64,000 bases of DNA from Pipra filicauda. Its lineage: Eukaryota; Chordata; Aves; Passeriformes; Pipridae. The notes below the pieces were generated by a model. It was not told the origin of the DNA. It was given only the letters and a program-made list of their open reading frames with translations, and searched no databases. Every line of letters starts with the position of its first letter. Within the stretch, counting starts at the first letter, position 1. Shown here piece after piece: positions 11,050 to 21,998 of this stretch. A program made the translations under genes and the position numbers. The stretch covers positions 172,748 through 236,747 of the forward strand of contig NW_024104405.1 of assembly GCF_003945595.2 (NCBI RefSeq). Reading direction: 5' to 3'.

Positions 11050-11330
11050 CGGCTGTTCCTGGCACAGCCCAGGCACGGGGGGACGGGGACCGGGCGCTGC
11101 CCGAGCCGCCCCTGGGTGAGGTTGGGCTGAGCCGGGCGGGGGTCCCGGGTGCGGGGAGAGGGTGGGACGGGAGCGGGACCCCGCAGCCCCGGGGCCGGGG
11201 GCCACTAGAGGGCAATCGCGGCGTGTCCCACGCCCCGAGCGGGCCGGGACCGGGGGGATGCCGGGGGACAGCGAGGGATGCGCAGGGACTGCTCGGTGCC
11301 CGCAGGGACACGTCAGGGCGCCTCTGTATC
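11050..11330. promoter_or_regulatory. CpG island with G-quadruplex-type run
   Basis: CpG dinucleotides are dense and GC content is very high across about 280 bp, in sharp contrast to both sides. The G-rich strand is plus, and eight runs of three or more G lie between about 11133 and 11178 with loops of 1-4 bases. A CTCF-like site lies inside at 11200-11214. The island could be a promoter or an insulator. No TATA box, recognisable exon or consensus donor on the plus strand decides between these. Several overlapping open frames exist (for example 10876-11340 minus, 154 codons), as expected in CpG islands, and I do not call them genes. Confidence 0.6.
11200..11214 (+). promoter_or_regulatory. 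CTCF-type binding site
   Basis: GGCCACTAGAGGGCA matches the CTCF core CCASYAGRKGGC at every position (CCACTAGAGGGC). It lies inside the CpG island beside the G-rich run. CTCF is the vertebrate insulator and loop-anchor protein, and motif orientation matters for loop direction. The motif reads on the plus strand. Occupancy cannot be known from sequence. Confidence 0.6.
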
Positions 11331-11628
11331 CTGAAGACATTTTAAAAAAAAAAGTATTTTTTAACTGTTCTGCTCTGTTCGAGCGCTGCAGGTGGGTAAA
11401 GAGGACATACCTTTAGGATCTATGCGGCATCCAGGGCGTTGCAGACGCTCCCGGGCTGTTGCAGGTCAGCACCACCACTCCAAGACAAAGCAGAGGGGCA
11501 GAGCCCCAGGTGAGCTGCTTTTTATGCCCTGCTGATTAGGCTAATTCAGGGAAAACCTGCTCCTGCCTAAGGTAGGCAGGTGCCAGCCGCTGGTTTCCAC
11601 CGTGATAGAAACACTGAAGCCATTCTCT
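11331..11628. other. Single-copy sequence between island and CR1
   Basis: A short A tract lies at about 11343-11352. CpG content falls off after about 11460. No gene is seen. Confidence 0.4.
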
Positions 11629-11925
11629 CTGGTGGGGCTGGTCTCTTCTCCCAAGGGACAAACGACAGGACAAGAGGAAACAGCCTCAAGCTGCACCAGG
11701 AGAGGTTTAGATTGGATATCAGGGAATATTTCTTCACCAAAGGGCTGTCCAGCCCTGGCACAGGCTGCCCAGGGCAGTGTGGAGTCACCAATCCCAGAGG
11801 GATTTAAAAGACCTGTGGATGTGGCACTTGGGGACATGGGTTAGTGGTGGCCTTGGCAGTGCTGTGTTAACAGTTGGACTCGGTGATCTCAGAAGGCTTT
11901 TCCAACCCAAATGATCCTACGATCT
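11629..11925 (+). mobile_element. CR1 LINE 3' fragment, plus sense
   Basis: It begins GGTCTCTTCTCCCAAGGGAC and contains AAACAGCCTCAAGCTGC, GTTTAGATTGGATATCAGGG, CAGGCTGCCCAGGGCAGTG, GATGTGGCACTTGGGGACA, CAGTTGGACTCGGTGATCTC and a terminal AACCCAAATGATCCTACGATC. It has the same orientation and covers the same section as the copy 1 kb to the left, so the pair flanks the CpG island. Their sequences differ, so they are probably independent insertions and not a duplication. Confidence 0.94.
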
Positions 11926-14895
11926 GCCTCTAATTTTCATGGGGATGCATTTCCTCGTTCCCACGACATACCCCATCACCCCTTCATGGGACACTCCCTT
12001 TGCCCCAGACCTGGATGCCGCTGGTCCCAAGGACAACCCTTTGCTCCCAGCAATCCTTTGGGAAGGGATCTGCCCTGCTGCTTCCCTCCAGCACCCCCTC
12101 GGTGACACGGAGGGGCTCCCGGGGGCAGCCCCCCAGCCCCGCCAGCTGTGTGCTTGGCCGGTCCCCAGCTCCATCCCCTTCTCCCGGGTGCCACCAGCCC
12201 CTCCGTTTATCAGGCTGGAGCGGTGGGAGATAGGCAGGGAGGCCGATAAGCCCTCAAGTGGCAGCGTGCTGTAAACATTCCCACTGGTGCTGTTAGATTA
12301 GAGCGCTGGGAAAATGCCTCCAGCCCCCCGGCCCACCAGCACAGCGGGCCGGGGCCGGGGGGCTGCCGAGCTGTTGAAAAGCACAGAAGGAGGAGCTGTG
12401 TAAGGGCTGAAGTGCTTCATGGCAGGCTGCAGGGCTGGATGCTGCCTCCCAGGGTACCAGGGCTTGGCAGGAGCCTTCCCAGAATTCCTAGGAGGGATGT
12501 TTTGGCATCCAACACCGCAGTCAGTCTCAATCTGCATCCACAGGCGTTTTTTTCCCCAGCTGGGAAGAAAACTCACTTCTCCCTCTCTCCATCTCCCAGG
12601 CTGCTGGTGGACAGAGGTCTCAGCTGGCTGGAAGCTCTGACTGTGTGTTTTAGGTCTTGTGCAGGAGCTCTGCTCTGCACACAGACCTCTCTTCACACGT
12701 ACCTGGTGGACTGGCACAGAGGGAAAGGCTGTGCTCCTCCTTTCATCATCACCTGCACCCGTTTTAAACCCATTTTCTACCAGTAAAAACAACTGATCAC
12801 AAGCAGCTTTAGCAGATTGCACCCTGCTTACTCTAATTTGAAGTGGAGTGAGGAGGGAAAACTCTTCAAGCAACTTGGGGCTCTTTCCTTGCAGCACCTC
12901 CTGTGCGTGAGCTCAGCTGGAGCTGAGACCCTGCCACCCCCCTAAATTTGGGTCTGGAAATGCTGGTGGTCATCAGGGTTCCCAGTATTGGGTTTGTCAA
13001 AATGAGATTTATCAGCCAGGGCACACCATCAGCAGTGCCACTGCTGGACAGGCACAGGAGTGCCCAAACTGAAAATCCCCCTCCAACTGGCACCCCAGGA
13101 CCAGGCAACTTGCAGGTATCAAAGCCAGGTGGTTGCAGGGTTCACAGAAACCTGACACAATTCCTAAATGTCCCAAAACAAAGCCTTGGTGGGTGTTGGA
13201 TGGAAGACATTACCTGGCACCAGAACAGCACTGTCCTCTCCCAAACACCCGAGGAGTGGAGGCTGGTCCATGGATCCCAGGGAACCTGCCCTGGCAGTAT
13301 TTTCCTGTTCAAAGTGAAGTTTTGAATGTTTCCTCTGATTTCTCTTCCTCCTTGTCAGGGGTTGAATCCAGCTGCCCTGAAGGACAGTGTTGGGATGGAT
13401 GGAAGCAATGCTACTGCAAATGGGAGCAGAGCAGACCCAGCCCTTGCAGGCAGGGACAGAGCTACAGCAGCACATGGGATGTGCAGGGTATGTGTCACCA
13501 GAGGTGCCCTGCGCTGGCAGGGCAGTGGCACCTGGAGGAAGAGCACAGCCTCCCTGCCAGCAGCAGGCAGGGGGGCACAGCCTCGTGATGCCCTTCCCAA
13601 GCAGACAGAAAACAGAAAGCTGAGAAACAGCTCCAGGTGGAGCTGGAAGGACAAAAAGCCAAATTCAGCAGCACAAAAGGCAGAAGAAAAGGGTGCTCCC
13701 AAACCAGCAGGGGAAGGAGAGGGGATGTACCCCCGCAGAGCCCATGGTACCTGTGGCCTCTGTGGGATCCCCAGGTATCCTCAAGCACTGGGTCTGACAT
13801 CCCTGTGCTGGGGAAGGGAGGTGGGAAAACACCTCCTGCTCTCCCTCCCATCCTCATGCACCTTCCCAGGGACCAGGGACTGATCCTGACACAGTGTCAC
13901 CTTTTCTTGTGCAGCAAACCAGCCTGAGGAGGTGACAACGTGGCCAGGTGACAACCGTGGGATACAGGAGCAGCACTGGCTCTGCTGGCAAGAGTCACTT
14001 GGAAGGAGGGGACAAGGTCTCAGAATTCCCACGGGAATGGGCACTGTTCACCCTGTCTGGCAGCAAGCAGCATCCCTCTCTCCTCCCCCCATTGCTGTGC
14101 ATCCCTCCTGACCCGCCGAGGATCAGCATCACCCTGGACCTCCATCCCCAAGGGGTGAACAAGGAGCAGATCTGCCTCACCAAAGTTCTCTGTCCCCTTA
14201 TTCCTTTTACTCTTTAGCCTGAGAAGGACCCTGAAACTCTCCTTGTCTCAGGACTATCCTCCAGCAGTGGGTCAGTGCTCAGCAGGGCAGTCGCAGCTGC
14301 CTTTCCGAGCCGCTCGGAGGCAACCTCACCTCCCATTCCCATTCCCAGCATCTCCTTGGCCTTCAGGCAGCTTTCAAAGCTCCCAGACAGGCAGCACTGA
14401 GCCATGGGAACCTCCCACTCCCACTTTCTCCCTAATATTTCCACAGTGAGTAAATCTCCATCCTTTTAGGGCTCTCAAATCTATTATTTTTACATTTGCA
14501 GTGGATTCCCTGGCCCTGTTATTAATGAAAACCTCCAGGAAAGCTCCTCAAATACAGCTTTGACTTTCTGCCCAGGACCTGTGGACAAGGGAAAAAAAAA
14601 AATAAGGCAACATTAATAAAGCAGGAGGTTTCTATTAAGTCTGAGGGACTGGACTCTCTGGCTTTCTTGGATGCTGAAATCCTCTAGTGCAGGATAAATC
14701 TTATACACTTCATTTTCCCAATCTCTCCTTCAATATATTTTAAGAGAACGCTGCAAGTATCAGGGTAAATAATGTCCTAACTGCAAACGTGGGGTCTGCA
14801 GTGGTGTGGGGTCAGGCTGTGGGCTGTGGCATCCTCCACAGTGGGCTGCCTGTGGTCTCAGCCCTCTCTCCCTAATCGGGGGGTTGAGCTCAGAG
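11926..14895. other. Single-copy GC-rich sequence, no gene seen
   Basis: About 3 kb with many overlapping frames on both strands (for example 12298-12897 minus at 199 codons, 13326-13883 plus at 185 codons). Translations show no domain or conserved signature, and opposite-strand frames of similar length argue for chance. A GC-rich knot lies at 12310-12370. No CR1 is recognised. Short A tracts occur at about 14591-14602. Confidence 0.5.
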
Positions 14896-15010
14896 AGGTT
14901 TTAATTAGCTGTGAATACGAATAACAAGCAATCCCACCGAGGCCGGGGGAGGAAGTGGGGGAGCGAACACGGGGATGTGCATGAGGTCACCAAATATGCA
15001 AATCCACGAG
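14896..15010. promoter_or_regulatory. Possible enhancer block with POU octamer and homeodomain sites
   Basis: TAATTA at 14902-14907 is a core homeodomain site, AGGTCA at 14984-14989 is a nuclear-receptor half-site, and ATGCAAAT at 14996-15003 is the canonical octamer for POU factors. CpGs are retained between them and there is no repeat. The grouping is suggestive, but each motif is short. Function is inferred. Confidence 0.3.
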
Positions 15011-15871
15011 CTCTTCGAGCAGCACCACCTTGGTGTGAGCAGAGCTCCCCCGGCCCTCCTCTCTTCCAGGCTGTGAGGGAGTTCTCCATTTGCTGGGCTC
15101 TGCTGTTGCCTTTGCACAGCACCTGCTCCTCGGACCTCTCGGCTCCTCCTCAAGACGCCAGGTTTCCTCGGAGAAAGCCGTGCACGCCAGCTTTCGCTGC
15201 AGAAGGAAAGGGAGCAAGTCCAGGGGGTCCTGCGAGCCCAGGGTCAGGCTGGGAGATGACTTCCCTCCGCTTTTATGCCTTTCAGTGCCCTGCAGAGCAC
15301 ACTGAGCGGGAGCTAAATCCAGCAGCTGCAGCACAGGCAGGGCAGGGAGAGCCTTTGTGGCTTCTCCTGGCACCAAGAGCTCGCACGCAGCCACCGGCCT
15401 GCGATGGATGGAAGGGTAACATTCTACTTGGATCCTGGCACCTCCCTCCCCTCGGGTTGCTGTGCATTGCTGGGGATGGGGCTGCTCTGCTTGCAGAAGA
15501 CACGAGGAACAGACTGTTGCCTCAGGCCACTTCAGAGAGTAAATACAAAGGACTTGGCTCGCTAGAAAGACATGACCTTCCTCAGGAGCAGGAGCTTGCA
15601 TGTCCTGCAGAGTCACTCGTGCTGATGGGTTTAACCCAGCTGGACTCTTGGGTGTTGCTATAACACAAATGCTGATGCTTTTGATAGTGCCAGAGTAGCA
15701 GAACTGTGTTATTCCTGCCTGGAAAATGCCAGGCCAGTCCCAATTTGCAGAGGCAGCAGAGTTCAGCCAACACGAGGCAGGAGCCTTGAACTCGCAGCAT
15801 CCCTGTGCTGACACACCCCCCCCCAACCAAAGGCCCTGCAGTGAGTGGTAACTGAGAGCAGGGGATGGCAC
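14911..15871. other. Long opposing open frames, probably non-coding
   Basis: A 250-codon plus frame (14911-15663) and a 294-codon minus frame (14987-15871) overlap almost completely. Neither translation resembles a known family. Both are rich in Ser, Ala, Pro, Cys and Trp in irregular order, and neither shows a repeated domain, signal peptide or membrane pattern. In GC-rich DNA the lack of stops on one strand tends to lengthen frames on the other. They are kept here because their length outside a repeat is greater than the local norm. Confidence 0.15.
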
Positions 15872-16409
15872 AGAGTCAAATCAATAAGATCCAGTGTAGT
15901 TTATAAGGCAGATCTGGGGCTTGAGAAACCAGCTGTGAAAGGCTCTGGCCCAAAGTCGGGAATGCAGGGCTGGAAAACACCATTTGGATGAAAACACCAA
16001 TCCACTGGCAGTTCTGAGTAGCCAAAACAGGGATAGTTTGGACCATCTATCCAGTTCAGAGGCCACCTAGTCTGCAAGCACACCCCAACCCTCTCAGCAA
16101 AATCAAAGTACATAACTCACAAACCAGCTTTAAACCTCTCTTGGAAAGCCAGAGCAGCCCTGCCCTGTGACAGGCTGCATTTGTCCTACAGAACACCCAG
16201 GAATCAAGGTGTAATTGCACCATTTTTAGATATATAAGCTAGGAAGACCACCTTCTCTAGCTGAAGTTTCCTCTAGTGGAAAGATGCATCCAGGAACAGC
16301 ACTGGGATGGGCAGTTGTAACTCTTGGATGGAGATGAGGCATCCTAGGGCTGGAGCAGCATGGGTCCAATCCATCCCTAGGACTGCTAAAATTGCGTAGG
16401 TTCTGGCTG
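15872..16409. other. Single-copy sequence, no gene seen
   Basis: No exon or repeat is recognised. A small 6-bp-arm inverted repeat, GCCTGG with CCAGGC, lies just to the left at 15717-15734. The section 16310-16409 may be a decayed 5' continuation of the CR1 that follows. Confidence 0.45.
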
Positions 16410-16632
16410 TTCCCATCTGGATGTTAGGAAAAAAATTCTCCCCTGTGAGGGTGGGGAGGCCCTGGCACAGGTTGCCCAGAGCAGCTGTGGCTGCCCCATC
16501 CCTGGAAGTGTCCAAGGCCAGGTTAGATGGGGCTTGGAGCAACCTGGGCTAGTGGAAGGTGTCCCTGCCCAAGGGGATTGAAACTAGAAGATCTTTAAGG
16601 TCCCTTCCAAACCAAACCATTCCACGGTGCTG
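16410..16632 (+). mobile_element. CR1 LINE 3' fragment, plus sense
   Basis: The sequence includes CATCTGGATGTTAGGAAAAA, GAGGGTGGGGAGGCCCTGG, CAGGTTGCCCAGAGCAGC, CCATCCCTGGAAGTGTCC, GGCTTGGAGCAACCTGGGC, GTCCCTGCCC and a terminal AGGTCCCTTCCAAACCAAAC then CATTCCACGG. This is a standard plus-sense CR1 end, truncated at its 5' side. Confidence 0.94.
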
Positions 16633-18020
16633 TGAACAACTCACATCCTTGGTAGGTGAGGCTCGAAAGAGGTCCCTGAAGAGATGACGGAGCTTTAGCG
16701 CTGGGAAATCATCACCCCACGTCCCTGAGGTGGCTCAGCCGGGTAGGACCAACAGCATGGAGAGGCATTTCCTCTCTGTGGGAAGCTCTGGGAGGAGCTG
16801 GGTACTGGATCACTCTGGCTCCATCCCCCCCCCATGGTTTTACAGGTCCCAGCAGCGCTCACACTCAGGGCGAGCACATGAATTTAGGGGAGGGGGCAGA
16901 GAGAACAACTCCCTGCCAGTGGCCAAGTGTAATAAACACACTCACTAACCACTTTTCAGAATACACACATAATAATGTGTGGTATTTATACTTTTACCAG
17001 CCCAGTGGGACCTTGGCAAGTAAATCAGATTTTCCCACCCTGACCCAAATAAATGTTCAGCAGTAGAAATGACAGATTGCCTTTGCCTGAAATCACCATG
17101 TGCTCATTCCAGGGGGATGTCAGCTGAGCAATCCTCCCTCCTCTGGACCACTTACACCTTGCAAAGCTTCCCCCTCTTCTTCCCAAGCTCTATAAGGACC
17201 CACTCACATTGGGCCTGATTCAAATTCCACCAAAGCTGGTGGAAAGCCTCCAACTGACTCAAGTAGATTTTCAACAATCACTTGGACATTAAAATACTGA
17301 AAAGGATGGGTAGGAAGAGTCCAAACTATTCTGATCCTCCTCAGAACAATCCTTGCCCACACTTCACACCCAATCCCTGAAATGTCCCTCCATTAGAAGG
17401 GGACACAGGAGAGTGATCCCCAGGAAACAAATCCTCACCCCCACACCAGCCCCCAACCTCTTCCTCCTCTTCCTCCCATGGCAGGGTACCCTTAAGGCTG
17501 CATTCTTATCAGGACTTTCCCTCTTGCTCCTTCCTGTGTTGTCTGGAGCCACCAAGCCCCAAAGTCACAGCAGAACTATTTCTCACCTTTTCCTATTACC
17601 ACAACCAAACTCCTCCCTGGTGCTTCTGGAGTGGACATTTCTATTCTCTACAGGGTATGGGCTTGGTAGGATGAAAAATGGCTATTTGAAAACTGTGGGT
17701 GGTCTATGAAGTCCCACATAAAAGTTTCCTCCTGTTGTTGCCTCCCAAAACCTGTCCCATACCTGAGATAGGCATCCTTTAAAACCCTCAGGAGCTCTGC
17801 AGGCTTCCAGGCCCTTGGCCTGGCCAGAGCCTAAGGATGAAACAACTAAAATGGTTTCCTCTGCGATGTGTGGAGACCTCAGATGGTCCATCTCAGGCTG
17901 GTGGTCCCCTGCCACTCCCAGCCTGAAGGATCATCATCTCAGTTCAGGGTCCATAACGCTGACAACAGGAACAGCTGTCGGCCCCTCCCGTGCCCCGGAT
18001 CGATACTTGTCCCAATCTCG
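16633..18020. other. Single-copy sequence, no gene seen
   Basis: No gene is seen. A 7-bp-arm inverted repeat, CACACAT-AATA-ATGTGTG, lies at 16964-16981. Frames of 60-118 codons are present on both strands and have no family resemblance. Confidence 0.5.
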
Positions 18021-18120
18021 GCGTTCGATGCCATCAATTATTTATCTCTAATTGGATTGGATTCTTCCTTGGTCCCACTGAATCAATTAATGAGTATTTG
18101 CCATCAGAGTTCTTGGTGTC
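18021..18120. promoter_or_regulatory. Possible enhancer block with clustered ATTA sites
   Basis: Within 70 bases there is CAATTA (18035-18040), CTAATTGGATTGG (18048-18060) and ATCAATTAATGAG (18082-18094). The block has several homeodomain cores (TAAT/ATTA) and a CCAAT-like element, and it is preceded by CpG-containing GGCGTTCGATG. It is repeat-free and its AT texture differs from the GC-rich surroundings. Inference only. Confidence 0.3.
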
Positions 18121-18356
18121 CTCCAGAGAGACTTGTCACAGCAGCACCAGGGGAAACTGGAGCGGGAAAGGTTGGGAGGAGCAGAAAGGAAATCTCGTGG
18201 GGGGCTCTTTCTTTGCAGGACAGGCTCAGTGGAAATGGCTGCCAGGCATCTGTTTTGGAAGAGGAGTTCCATAAAACCTTTGTTCTCATTTCAAGACCTC
18301 TGCTTGAAAACCAAAGCTCCTTGAGATCCATGTGAGATGTGGAGAAGTCTTAAGTC
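18121..18356. other. Single-copy sequence, no gene seen
   Basis: No exon is recognised. Opposing frames of 60-155 codons overlap here and in the previous block. Confidence 0.4.
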
Positions 18357-18690
18357 ACAGAATCAGAACCACAGAATGATTTGAGTTGAAAGGAGCCTTA
18401 AAGATCACCTTGTTCCACCCCCTGCCATGGGCAGGGACACCTTCCACTAGACCAGGTTTCTCCAGGCCCCATCCAACCTGGCCTTGAGCACCTCCAGGGA
18501 TGGGGCAGCCACAGCTTCTCTGGGCAACCTGTGCCAGGGCCTCCCCATCTTCACAGGGAAGGATTTCTTCCTAATATCTAATCTAAACCTGCCCCCTTTC
18601 ACTTTAAAGCCATTCCCACTTGTAAAAAGTCCCTCTCCATGTCTCTCTTGTAGGCCCCCTCCAGGTACTGGAAGTCAGCACTGTCCACTC
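18357..18690 (-). mobile_element. CR1 LINE 3' fragment, minus sense
   Basis: The plus strand reads CACAGAATCAGAACCACAG, ATGATTTGAGTTGAAAGGAG, CCTGCCATGGGCAGGGACACC, AGACCAGGTTTCTCCAGGC, CTCCAGGGATGGGGCAGCC, CTCTGGGCAACCTGTGCC, TAATATCTAATCTAAACCTG and GGTACTGGAAGTCAGCA. The copy is well preserved and truncated at its 5' side, near 18690. Confidence 0.95.
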
Positions 18691-20260
18691 TGTACCTCCA
18701 TCACTTTCCTCTTCTGCCTGTAAATAATTCCCCACCCCACCCCTGCTGTTATAATCTCCTTCTGCTTTCCAAGGCTCCTTTCCAAGGGCAGCAGCCATCC
18801 CTCCTATAACCCTCCCAGCGGGCTCGGGGTGGAGGATCACTGCGAGGACACGCAGTCGGGGAGCAGCGACCCACTGCACGCCAGCAGCTGCCTTTGATAA
18901 TGAAGGATCTCTGAGAACTTAAACGTTCTCATTCTAAGCTCTGACAATATTTAAGCATGTGTTAACAGTTTAAAGAAGCAACCCACTAGAGGAAGTCTCA
19001 TTTGTCAGGAGCAGTTGCTCTAAATTTCATCATAACTGAATCAAGGCAACCCAGAATGGAGCCGGTTAGGGCGAAGACAGGAGCACTGATGGATGGTTCA
19101 CACCAGCTGCTAAAATGGTCCTCTGAAAGCTCCTCGAGCTGAGGTTCTGCAGACCAGAGCCAGTGACTCCTGAGGAGAAGCAGGGCAGCTTGAGGAAGGC
19201 TGAACTGCATTTCTGAACTGCTGTGCAGAGCCACACATCAACACAACTCCTGACAGCGACGCTCCTCATCCCCCAGATCATCCTCAGGAAATCAAATCGT
19301 GGGCTGCCATGGACTGTGATGACTGCAGAGGCTCAGATATCACCTTCAGAAATGCAGCACAGCTTCTGGACCTGCATACTTCAGATAGAAGAAAATCCTC
19401 CACCGTTGCAGGTCCAGGAGATCTCCACAGTTCAGAGCCTGCTCTGCATTTTTAGCAACAAGACCATGAAATACCCTTGGAGCCCCTCTGTTCCTGATGC
19501 CTTGTACTATGGATAACTTAAATCCTAAAAAAAATAAAATTTTTAAATTGTAAAAGTCAGACCAGTGGTCCTAAAGAATTGTTTAATGCTGCTGTACCTG
19601 CCAAACGTGAGAATCAGCAAATACACCACAATGAGTTATTCCTACATGCTGAAAACAAGAAGGGCCATGGAGCTTAGCTACTAACCAGGCCAGGCAGGGA
19701 ACTAAGTCAGCAAGTCACTCCTGGAGTTATTCACAAGTTCAGTTCATCTGTCAGAGGAAAATGAGAAAGTTGAGGCTCTTGGGGCAGCCAGCTCCCAGTG
19801 AGAGGCAGGAGAAACGGCAGAAAGTTCCTTCACCAGTCTGGGTTTGCCATAAATCAAAGTATTTTGGTATGACTGCATTGAGACTGGCCAGCTTGGGAAT
19901 ATTTTAGAACTTCATGATATAGGACATGGGATCTTCCTCCTATGGCATGGCAAGTGCAGCAGGGACAGGGATTAAACTTGATGTTCCATGCCAAGAGCTG
20001 TGCCCATGATAGCAAGAGATGGCTTGGAATAGAGAAGACACTCACCTGAGACCATCACAGGGTTGAGCAGAGCTGGGACCTGCTGCTCTCAGTGCCCCAG
20101 CTCCTCACTGGCTCAAGCCTGCACTGTGTGTTTACGGTTTCCACGGAGCTTCAGCACCGAGCAACACCCAGGAGGGCACAGACATTATTCTCCCTGTGGG
20201 GGAGTGTTTTCTCTGTCCCATCATAAAGCTTTTAAGCACCCTCAGCAGCCTTCTCCACGC
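18691..20260. other. Single-copy sequence, no gene seen
   Basis: No gene or repeat is recognised. An A-rich stretch lies at about 19525-19545. A 97-codon plus frame (19223-19516) has no family match that I recognise. Confidence 0.5.
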
Positions 20261-20430
20261 TGATTTTCAGCAGATGTTGTGCTAATGAATAACACTGTAA
20301 TCTCAGTGCCTTAATATAGTGCTGGGGTGTGATAAGTCCGAAATTGCTGTCATCATCGGGGCGAGGACACTCTGGTCATTGTTCAGAACTGTCCTCTCAT
20401 GATGATTACATGAAGGGGAATGTAGTTTCT
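20261..20430. promoter_or_regulatory. Possible regulatory block, repeat-free
   Basis: The block has GCTAATGAATAACACTG, CTTAATATAGTGC, a retained TCATCGGGGCGAGG and CATGATGATTACATGAAGG. Mixed AT-rich factor-type words with a few CpGs stand apart from the GA/CT-biased neighbours. No motif is decisive. Low-confidence inference. Confidence 0.2.
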
Positions 20431-21027
20431 TCCACCTACTCCCACTCTGCTTCCAAATTTAAAGCTGTTCAGGCATCAGATACTTCTGTTTTTCTAAGGG
20501 TTTAATAAGAGGCCAGGATGCAGATGTTCTGATAAAGCCGTGACAAATTGCAAGGGGAGAAGTCATATTAAGCCTGACTGGTTACAGGATGAGGGGCAGA
20601 AAAGGGCCCCAGTAGTTCTGCTGAACCAGCTGCTACCTCCAGGGTGGGCAGAGAAGATGGCTCACAACTGCAAGCTGAAAGCCAGAGATTAAACACTGGA
20701 TTTGAGAGGCAAACACATGGGTGAGGGGATGGCTCGGTTCCCACGTTGGCATCTGAGGATCTAATCAGCAGAGAGATTAGAACCAGAGTAGGGAAAACCC
20801 CTGGAGAACCTGCCTAGTGTGGAGGGTGGCTGAGCAGGGTGGGCATCCCAATGGGGCTGGTGCAGCTTCCCCCTTTGGAAGGGTTGGGAACAGATGCTCC
20901 GGGCAGCTCTCACTGTTGATGCTGCCAGGATGGTTTGGCAGCTCCCTGGACATCTCCCACCAGGCTCAGCTGAAGATTGTAAACCACATCCTGCTTTTAA
21001 AGGGTCTAATAAACATCTCTACATGGC
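20431..21027. other. Single-copy sequence, no gene seen
   Basis: No exon or repeat is recognised. Confidence 0.5.
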
Positions 21028-21226
21028 CCATAGAATCATTTAGGTTAGAAAATCCTCCTAAGACCATCAAGCCATCCCCCCCAGGCCTGCCAAGGCCACC
21101 ACTGACCCATGTCCCCAAGTGCCACATCTACACAGCTTTTAAACTCCTTCAAGGACGTGGCAGCTGTGCCAGGGCTTGACAACCCTTTTGGTGAAGAAAT
21201 TTTTCCTCATATCCCATCTAAACGTG
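21028..21226 (-). mobile_element. CR1 LINE 3' fragment, minus sense
   Basis: The plus strand reads CATAGAATCATTTAGGTTAG, ATCAAGCCATCCCCCCCAGG, GGCCACCACTGACCC, AAGTGCCACATCTACACAGC, TTTTAAACTCCTTCAAGGAC and GGTGAAGAAATTTTTCCTC. This corresponds to the complement of the same section found in plus sense at 10.6 and 11.7 kb. The sense strand is minus. Confidence 0.93.
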
Positions 21227-21824
21227 CTCAGGAAGGAAACTGTGGTGCACAAGGGGAATTGAAATGGGAGAGTAAAGGAGAGCTCAAGCGTGGAGAGGGG
21301 AAAGATGATGAGACACAAGAGGAAGGTCTTTCCTAGGACAGAGGATAAGGGACAGGAAGGCAGCCTGGGAGCAACAAAACTTGCAGCAACTCTGCTTTGG
21401 AAGAGGAGCAGACAACCTGGGGGCAGAGCAGGAGAGAGGGCAGGGGTGAAGTGCCATGTGTGAAATCACTGAAGCAAAAGGAAACATTGCAACACCAGCC
21501 TTTGCTCCATTGGGAAAGGGATGACTACGGGCAGCTGCATCTATCAGTCAATTTAATTCCAAGATCTAGAGAAGCCTGTAGGTTAGGGGGGACCTCTGGA
21601 GGTCTCTAGTGCCTGGCAGCTTGTCCTGGCAGCTTCCAACATCCCCATCTCATCCTCCCAGAGGGCCCTGGGGGGAGGCATATCCACCTGCAAGTAGCTC
21701 TAGGTTACATTCTCCCTCTTCTGCATCTTCATTTGTACGTCACTGCACCGAGTCCTGAGCCCAAATTAGTTCTTCTTCCAAATTCCAGAGTCATCACAGT
21801 TACTCTGGAAACCAGCTCTTAAAA
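21227..21824. other. Single-copy sequence, no gene seen
   Basis: Plus-strand purine-rich (GGAG, GAAAGG words) at 21230-21420. No gene is recognised. Confidence 0.5.
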
Positions 21825-21998
21825 TTTTGCTGTCCAGGCTGGCTTTGGAACAGGCTCCCCAGGGCAGAGGCTGCCAGACTTCAAGAAGTTTCGACAATGC
21901 TCTAGTGGTGGGATTGTTGGGGTGTCCTGTGCAGGGCCAGGAGTTGGACTTCAATGATCCTTGTGGGTCCTCCTTCCAACTCAGGATATTCTGTGATT
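21825..21998 (+). mobile_element. CR1 LINE 3' fragment, plus sense
   Basis: It reads GGCTTTGGAACAGGCTCCCC, AGGGCAGAGGCTGCC, GGGTGTCCTGTGCAGGGCC, AGGAGTTGGACTTCAATG, TCCTTGTGGGTCCTCC and ends AGGATATTCTGTGATTC, a typical tail of a CR1 subfamily distinct from the copies at 10-12 kb. Confidence 0.9.

Noticed and set aside
10564..11925. The two plus-sense CR1 copies as long terminal repeats of one element flanking the CpG island
   Set aside because: Both are non-LTR CR1 ends with ordinary divergence and no TG...CA ends, primer site or internal retroviral genes.
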